Of a DNA stretch of 10,580 nt, positions 6,636 through 10,580 are shown one piece after another; within the stretch, counting starts at the first letter, position 1, and every line of letters begins with the position of its first letter. The notes beneath the pieces were generated by a model, which saw only the letters and a list, made by a program, of their open reading frames with translations, did no database searches and had not been told where the DNA came from. Both the position numbers and the translations under genes were made by a program. Source of the DNA: JBDKJS01 sp039806065. GTDB lineage: Bacteria > Bacteroidota > Bacteroidia > AKYH767-A > 2013-40CM-41-45. The stretch spans positions 1-10,580 of the forward strand of contig JBDKJS010000201.1 in the NCBI GenBank assembly GCA_039806065.1, written 5' to 3'.

Positions 6636-7658
6636 GTGTATCGACTATTGATTAAGCCCCTTTTGTTTTTATTGCCACCTGAGCAAGCCCATCATTTTTC
6701 ATTCAGTTTAATACGGATGGTTTATCACATAAGCCCTTTGCGGTATATAGTTGGCGCTTTTTATCGAAAAAAAACCAATCCAATAACCATAGCAGGTATT
6801 GAATTTCCCAATAGAGTAGGCCTTGCAGCCGGCTTTGATAAGGATGGCAAGGCGATCGAGGGCCTTTCGCTTTTCGGGTTTGGGTTTATAGAAATAGGAA
6901 CGGTTACTCCGTTGCCGCAACCCGGCAACCCACAACCACGACTTTTTCGCTTGCCAGAGGATGAAGCATTAATTAATAGAATGGGCTTTAACAATGAGGG
7001 GGCTATAGCTGCTGCAGCAAGAATAAAGAAAATAAATAGAGGAAAATTGGTGATTGGTGGTAATATTGGTAAGAATAAAAATACACCCAATGAATTGGCA
7101 CTTTCAGATTATCTAAAATGCGTAGATGCCTTAGCTGAGGTAGTTGATTATTTTGTAGTCAATGTAAGTTCACCCAATACCCAAGGTTTACGATCGCTGC
7201 AGGAAAAAGCACCCCTGCAAGAACTTTTACTTGGTGTGAAGCAGCACCTAGCAAAAAATAAAATTGCGAGACCAGTTTTTTTAAAAATCGCACCAGATCT
7301 CGATGAAGCACAATTGAATGATGTGGCTCAAGTAGCTATGGAGTTAAAAATAGGGGGTATCATAGCCACTAATACCACCATTTCAAGATCAAAGTTAAAA
7401 ACTTCTGAAGCCAAGGTGAAAAGCATTGGTACAGGCGGGTTAAGTGGATCGCCACTCAAATCAACTTCCACTGAAATAATTGCTTATTTACACAAAGCTA
7501 CAAGAGGTGAAATGCCTATTATAGCGGTAGGAGGGATCCAAAGTGCTGCAGACGCGAAAGAAAAAATAGCCGCTGGAGCCAGTTTAGTCCAACTGTATAC
7601 AGGATTCATTTATAGAGGGCCATCATTGGTGAAAAGTATTGTAAAGCTCATAGGCTAG
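6636..7658 (+). CDS. pyrD: Dihydroorotate dehydrogenase (quinone), class 2
   Basis: PyrD oxidises dihydroorotate to orotate in de novo pyrimidine synthesis and passes electrons from FMN to the membrane quinone pool. The 340 residues match class 2. The N-terminal amphipathic helices (about 1-40, MYRLLIKPLLFLLPPEQAHH and on) form the membrane-associated quinone tunnel. The TIM barrel follows: AAGFDKDG, EIGTVTPLPQPGNP, NRMGFNNEG, NVSSPNT with the class-2 catalytic Ser at 179, ATNTTISR, GGLSGSPL, AVGGIQSAADA and the phosphate-binding AGASLVQLYTGFIYRGP. The start is GTG at 6636, because the family begins MYxLLIRPLLF at exactly this point. It is transcribed divergently from the metalloregulator with an 87-bp gap. 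The stop is TAG. Identity is secure. Confidence 0.97.
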   Translation: MYRLLIKPLLFLLPPEQAHHFSFSLIRMVYHISPLRYIVGAFYRKKTNPITIAGIEFPNRVGLAAGFDKDGKAIEGLSLFGFGFIEIGTVTPLPQPGNPQPRLFRLPEDEALINRMGFNNEGAIAAAARIKKINRGKLVIGGNIGKNKNTPNELALSDYLKCVDALAEVVDYFVVNVSSPNTQGLRSLQEKAPLQELLLGVKQHLAKNKIARPVFLKIAPDLDEAQLNDVAQVAMELKIGGIIATNTTISRSKLKTSEAKVKSIGTGGLSGSPLKSTSTEIIAYLHKATRGEMPIIAVGGIQSAADAKEKIAAGASLVQLYTGFIYRGPSLVKSIVKLIG

Positions 7659-7736
7659 TTTATCAATAGCTTCTAAAAAAACAGTAAATTTGCACCTACC
7701 AAAATATATTTAAAATTAACTTAATTATTTATCCCA
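7659..7736 (+). promoter_or_regulatory. Promoter region of the DUF4920 lipoprotein gene
   Basis: TAAATTTG at 7685-7692 matches the TAnnTTTG -7 consensus, and TTTA at 7659-7662, 22 nt upstream, is a partial -33 element. Predicted initiation near 7698 leaves a leader of about 40 nt, AT-rich and without a Shine-Dalgarno sequence, before ATG 7737. A weak 6-bp stem (7652-7657 with 7667-7672) after pyrD lacks a U-tract and is not convincing as a terminator. Confidence 0.5.
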
Positions 7737-8216
7737 ATGAAAAACATATTTGTAGTCTTATTCGCATTGGTTATCATTAGTTGCAATAATCAACCTACAG
7801 CCGAAAACAAGAATGAATCAACCGATTCCACCTCTTATTATGGTGAAAAAATTAGTGAAGAAGGGGCCATTACCATGGTTGACCTATTATCGCAAATGCA
7901 AGGTAAAGCCGAAGGCACCTATAAAGTTTCTGGTACCATAAAAGAGTGTTGTCAGAAGAAAGGATGTTGGATGACGCTGGACAAAGGCGATGGAACAGAA
8001 ATGCGTGTAACCTTCAAAGATTATGGTTTTTTTGTACCGCTTGAAAGTGCAGGTAAACAAGTAGTAATATCAGGCAAGGCATATCTTGATACTACTTCAG
8101 TAGAATACCTTCGGGAGTATGCTTCTGACGAAGGCAAATCGAAAGAAGAAATAGAAAAAATCAATGAGCCCAAAATAGAATTGGCCTTTGAAGCTGATGG
8201 AGTGATTATTAAATAA
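7737..8216 (+). CDS. DUF4920 domain lipoprotein
   Basis: A 159-residue predicted lipoprotein. The N-terminus MKNIFVVLFALVIISC is a signal peptide with a lipobox ending at Cys16, so the mature protein should be anchored to a membrane on the periplasmic side. After a Ser/Asn/Glu-rich linker (17-33) comes the DUF4920 domain: YYGEKISEEGAI (34-45), the Cys cluster E-C-C-Q-K-K-G-C-W-M (70-79), then MRVTFKDYGFFVP and a C-terminal EYASDEGKSKEEIEKI helix. The Cys71/72/77 set and its small OB-like surroundings suggest metal binding or redox chemistry, but no function is established for the family. It probably has its own promoter upstream. The start is fixed by the signal peptide. Confidence 0.88.
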   Translation: MKNIFVVLFALVIISCNNQPTAENKNESTDSTSYYGEKISEEGAITMVDLLSQMQGKAEGTYKVSGTIKECCQKKGCWMTLDKGDGTEMRVTFKDYGFFVPLESAGKQVVISGKAYLDTTSVEYLREYASDEGKSKEEIEKINEPKIELAFEADGVIIK

Positions 8217-8226
8217 ATAATATCGG

Positions 8227-8260
8227 GAAAACTCCTTACTCTAATAGGGTATTAGTTTTC
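8227..8260 (+). terminator. Stem-loop between the DUF4920 and HMG-CoA-lyase genes
   Basis: GAAAACT (8227-8233) pairs perfectly with AGTTTTC (8254-8260). Inside, TACTC (8237-8241) can pair with GGGTA (8247-8251), including one G-U pair, around a 5-nt loop. It begins 10 nt after the lipoprotein stop and ends 5 nt before ATG 8266. There is no U-tract beyond the TTTT in the 3' arm, so it is at best a weak terminator. It could instead be an mRNA-end stabiliser or cover the next gene's ribosome-entry region. Confidence 0.4.
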
Positions 8261-8265
8261 TGGTT

Positions 8266-9135
8266 ATGGAAAATCAACCCATGGGTCATAGTGTTCATTT
8301 AGTAGAATGTCCTCGCGATGCAATGCAAGGATTGTCGCATTTTGTGCCAACCGCTTTAAAGGTTCAATACATTAATAAACTTATTCAATGCGGTTTTGAT
8401 ACCGTTGATTTTGGAAGTTTTGTTTCAGAAAAAGCGATACCTCAAATGCGCGACACTGCTGAGGTGTTGTCTCAATTGCAAATGAATGACAACACCAAGC
8501 TGCTAGCCATAGTAGCCAATGAAAAGGGGGCCAATGCTGCGGTCCAATTTGATGAAATTGAATATGTGGGTTATCCATTTTCCATCTCTGAAACTTTCCA
8601 AATTAGGAATACTAATTCAGATCTGTCAAGAGCTTTGACACAAGTAGAAAAAATTCATTCTCTGTGTGCAGAACACCAAAAAACCATGGTTGTCTATTTA
8701 AGTATGGCATTTGGCAATCCATATGGCGAAGCTTGGAGTCCTGAAATCGCCTTTCATTGGGCAAACAGATTAGCATCAACAGGAATAAAAATTTTAGCTT
8801 TATCTGATACGATAGGATGTGCCACACCAACCTCCATCACCAATTTATTTTCAAATTTAATTCCAGCTTTACCGAGCGTAACTTTTGGAGCCCATTTTCA
8901 TACCAGGCCTGATCAATGGTTATCAAAAATGGAAGCTGCCTATTTAAGTGGATGTAGGCGTTTTGATGGTGCGCTGAGGGGTTTCGGAGGCTGTCCAATG
9001 GCTGATGATGAATTGGTCGGAAATATGGATTCTAAGCACATTATTGAATATTTTGAAAATATTAGAGTGCCAATAAACGTAGATAAGAACTTATTACTAG
9101 AAGCAGAAGTAATAGGAAATGAGATATTTATTTAA
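8266..9135 (+). CDS. Hydroxymethylglutaryl-CoA lyase-like protein
   Basis: A 289-residue TIM-barrel enzyme of the HMGL/DRE metallolyase superfamily. HMG-CoA lyase cleaves HMG-CoA to acetyl-CoA and acetoacetate, the last step of leucine degradation. Seen: VECPRDAMQ (13-21), equivalent to the classical PRDGLQ with catalytic Arg17, metal-binding Asp18 and Gln21; FDTVDFGSFVSEKAIPQM; the metal-ligand pair in GAHFHT (His210, His212); and GFGGCPMA with the active-site-loop Cys243 equivalent to Cys266 of human HMG-CoA lyase. All key residues are present. The wording (ECPRDAMQG, the HTRPDQW segment instead of HxHDTYG) is that of a Bacteroidota branch. The start is ATG 8266; ATG 8281 is a possible alternative that would lose five residues. 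Substrate specificity is inferred, and a related acyl-CoA lyase is possible. Confidence 0.88.
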   Translation: MENQPMGHSVHLVECPRDAMQGLSHFVPTALKVQYINKLIQCGFDTVDFGSFVSEKAIPQMRDTAEVLSQLQMNDNTKLLAIVANEKGANAAVQFDEIEYVGYPFSISETFQIRNTNSDLSRALTQVEKIHSLCAEHQKTMVVYLSMAFGNPYGEAWSPEIAFHWANRLASTGIKILALSDTIGCATPTSITNLFSNLIPALPSVTFGAHFHTRPDQWLSKMEAAYLSGCRRFDGALRGFGGCPMADDELVGNMDSKHIIEYFENIRVPINVDKNLLLEAEVIGNEIFI

Positions 9136-9244
9136 AATTTGTAAAACGTAAGGAAGTAAACTGCGTTCCTTCATTGTTGATAGGGTAAAAAAGTGTGGCT
9201 TCATTTTTGAACTATTCAACAAAGCATAAATAAGCATATCGAGC
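9136..9244 (+). other. Intergenic gap after the lyase gene
   Basis: This 109-bp gap holds an inverted repeat AAGGAA (9150-9155) / TTCCTT (9166-9171) with a 10-nt loop, which could be a weak terminator for the lyase gene but has no U-tract. I find no clean TAnnTTTG element and no Shine-Dalgarno sequence before ATG 9245. Confidence 0.35.
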
Positions 9245-10580
9245 ATGAATCTTAAAAAAATAGTTTTCACTTCAGTAGTATCCGTTTTACTTTCTTTGAG
9301 CAGTATTGCCCAAATGAGGGGCAGTTTAAAATTGCCAGGCAATGTGCTAAAGGACAATAAGCCAGTGGCCGGAGCAACCATCGAAATTTATGAAGATGAT
9401 AACCTTGTGAGTACGCTAAGTACGCAACCGAACGGAAAGTTTGATGTAAGGTTAGAATTGAATAAAAACTATACCATAAAGGTTTCCAAAGGAGGCCTGG
9501 TAGGAAAAATATTTGAATTTAATACAGTTGTACCAGCTACAGAGAATGACATGATATTTGAGTTCATGAAGTTTAAAGTTGATATGTTAGATGATATTGG
9601 AGGCTTGGCCAATTCAAGTGCTATGAATAAGCCTGTAGCCAAGATCGCCTATAATCCTACTTATGAAGATTTTGATTTTGACGCCAATTATACACGACAA
9701 ATTAAAGCTGAACAAGATGCGGCAAGAAGAGCTGCAGAGGCTGAGCTCAGGAATAAAGATAGAGCAAGGTTAGATTCGTTAAATAAGCAGTGGAATGATT
9801 CCTTACAGACAGCCAAGAAAAAGGAAGTGGATCAAGCAGCATTAAATGTACAGTTAGAAAAAGAAAAAGCGGATAGCCTTGCTAAAGCAAAAGCAGCAGC
9901 TGAAGTGCTAGCAGCCTCTCAAGCAAAAGAAAGGGCTCGTCTAGATTCCCTAGCTCGTGTACAAGCAGAGCAGGATAGGTTAGCACTCCAAGCAAAGAAA
10001 AAAGCAGAAGATGATTCCATAGCCGCAGCCCAAGCCGAACAAGCACGTAAAATTGCAGAGGCCAAAGCAGCAGCTGAAGCAAGAGCCAAGGCAGAAGCAG
10101 AAGAAAAAGCCAGGTTGGCTGCAGCCGAACAGGCTCGAAAAGATTCTGTAACAGCTGCACTGGCAGCCAAAGCCAAAGCAGCAGAAGAAGAGCAGGCGCG
10201 CCTTGCACTTGAAGAAAAAGCCAAACGTGATAGCTTAGCCGCAGCCCAAGCCGAACAGGCAAGGTTAGCAGCCCAGGCAAAAGCCAAAGCAGATGCAGAA
10301 GAAAAAGCCAAACGTGATAGCATGGCCGCAGCCCAAGCCGAGCAAGCAAGGTTAGCAGCCCAGGTAAAAGCCAAAGCTGAAGCAGAAGAAAAAGCCAAAC
10401 GTGATAGCATGGCCGCAGCCCAAGCCGAACAGGCAAGGTTGGCAGCCGAGGCAAAAGCCAAAGCAGATGCAGAAGAAAAAGCCAAACGTGATAGCATGGC
10501 CGCAGCCCAAGCCGAACAGGCAAGGTTAGCAGCCGAGGCAAAAGCCAAAGCAGATGCAGAAGAAAAAGCCAAACGTGATA
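9245..10580 (+). CDS. Exported protein with N-terminal beta-sandwich domain and long Ala/Lys/Glu-rich helical repeat region (3' end outside window)
   Basis: The frame is open from ATG 9245 to the window end; 445 residues are visible. Residues 1-22 are a Sec signal peptide (MNLKK, a hydrophobic core, cleavage likely after SSIA). Residues 25-100 resemble a carboxypeptidase-regulatory/CNA-B-type beta-sandwich (KPVAGATIEIYEDD, QPNGKFDVRLELNKNYTIKVSKGG), common in Bacteroidota envelope proteins. A linker (about 100-150) precedes a continuous charged helical, probably coiled-coil, region from about 151 that recalls TolA-like proteins. A D-S-(L/I/V/M) tripeptide recurs 11 or so times, at first irregularly and then every 29 residues. 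From residue 328 the repeat is nearly exact at DNA level. A periplasm-spanning or surface structural role is inference, and the C-terminal domain is not visible. I do not recognise a named gene. Base and codon use differ from the neighbours because of Ala codons. Confidence 0.85.
   Translation, partial: MNLKKIVFTSVVSVLLSLSSIAQMRGSLKLPGNVLKDNKPVAGATIEIYEDDNLVSTLSTQPNGKFDVRLELNKNYTIKVSKGGLVGKIFEFNTVVPATENDMIFEFMKFKVDMLDDIGGLANSSAMNKPVAKIAYNPTYEDFDFDANYTRQIKAEQDAARRAAEAELRNKDRARLDSLNKQWNDSLQTAKKKEVDQAALNVQLEKEKADSLAKAKAAAEVLAASQAKERARLDSLARVQAEQDRLALQAKKKAEDDSIAAAQAEQARKIAEAKAAAEARAKAEAEEKARLAAAEQARKDSVTAALAAKAKAAEEEQARLALEEKAKRDSLAAAQAEQARLAAQAKAKADAEEKAKRDSMAAAQAEQARLAAQVKAKAEAEEKAKRDSMAAAQAEQARLAAEAKAKADAEEKAKRDSMAAAQAEQARLAAEAKAKADAEEKAKRD
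10226..10580 (+). repeat. 87-bp tandem repeat array (29-residue units), continuing past the window
   Basis: Four complete units start at 10226, 10313, 10400 and 10487, with a fifth beginning at 10574. Each encodes R-D-S-(L/M)-AAAQAEQARLAA followed by (Q/E)-(A/V)-KAKA-(D/E)-AEEKAK. Units 3 and 4 differ by one base, units 1 and 4 by three, and units 2 and 4 by six. A degenerate 29-residue unit precedes them at 10139-10225. The exact in-frame period and the gradient from degenerate to near-identical copies indicate recent duplication or gene conversion at the 3' side. Confidence 0.95.

Noticed and set aside
7644..7680. pyrD terminator formed by AAGCT/AGCTT or GGCTA/TAGCT pairing
   Set aside because: Stems are short, contain a wobble pair, and are followed by A-rich rather than T-rich sequence on the plus strand.
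9882..10572. Two long minus-strand open frames with Leu-rich or Ala/Ser-rich translations
   Set aside because: They are antisense shadows of the Ala/Lys/Glu codon repeats of the plus-strand gene starting at 9245. Low complexity without stops makes all frames open, and no domain or start signal supports them.
10226..10580. CRISPR-like array from the regular repeats
   Set aside because: Repeats are directly adjacent with no unique spacers, stay in frame and encode a continuous helical protein.

Overview
The window reads as a chromosomal segment of a Bacteroidota bacterium, AT-rich with short intergenic gaps. Four things point there: TAnnTTTG-type promoter elements occur in several gaps; clear Shine-Dalgarno sequences are mostly lacking; a DUF4920 lipoprotein is present; and the UvrB, WbqC-like and HMG-CoA-lyase proteins have the wording I associate with that phylum. 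The exact genus cannot be read from the sequence. No rRNA, tRNA, CRISPR array, insertion sequence or phage gene is visible.

Layout. Bases 1-927 (+) hold the 3' part of a malate/L-lactate-type (Ldh2) dehydrogenase gene, interrupted by one in-frame TGA at 430-432 although the reading frame is otherwise intact. It converges on, and overlaps by 25 bp, a tightly packed minus-strand run of five genes, here in transcription order: a DtxR/MntR-type metalloregulator (5886-6548), an NRAMP Mn/Fe transporter fused to a C-terminal universal-stress (UspA) domain (4009-5889), smpB (3549-3995), uvrB (1519-3543) and a WbqC-family protein (903-1517). Gaps are -4, 13, 5 and 1 bp, so the run looks like one operon combining metal homeostasis, ribosome rescue and nucleotide excision repair. 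Upstream of the regulator, a near-perfect TTTAGG-N4-TCTAAA operator covers a TAnnTTTG promoter element, which suggests autoregulation.

Divergently from it run four plus-strand genes: pyrD (6636-7658, quinone-type dihydroorotate dehydrogenase), a DUF4920 lipoprotein (7737-8216), an HMG-CoA-lyase-like enzyme (8266-9135), and an exported protein (9245 to beyond the window end). The last has a small beta-sandwich domain followed by a very long Ala/Lys/Glu-rich helical region that ends in exact 87-bp (29-residue) tandem repeats.

Most notable: the point-nonsense Ldh2 gene; the operator/promoter overlap; the transporter-UspA fusion; four non-ATG starts (TTG for the regulator, smpB and uvrB; GTG for pyrD); TAnnTTTG elements exactly 4 nt before the smpB and pyrD start codons, possibly giving leaderless messages; and the recently expanded repeat array. 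I do not see a convincing wholly new multi-gene system.
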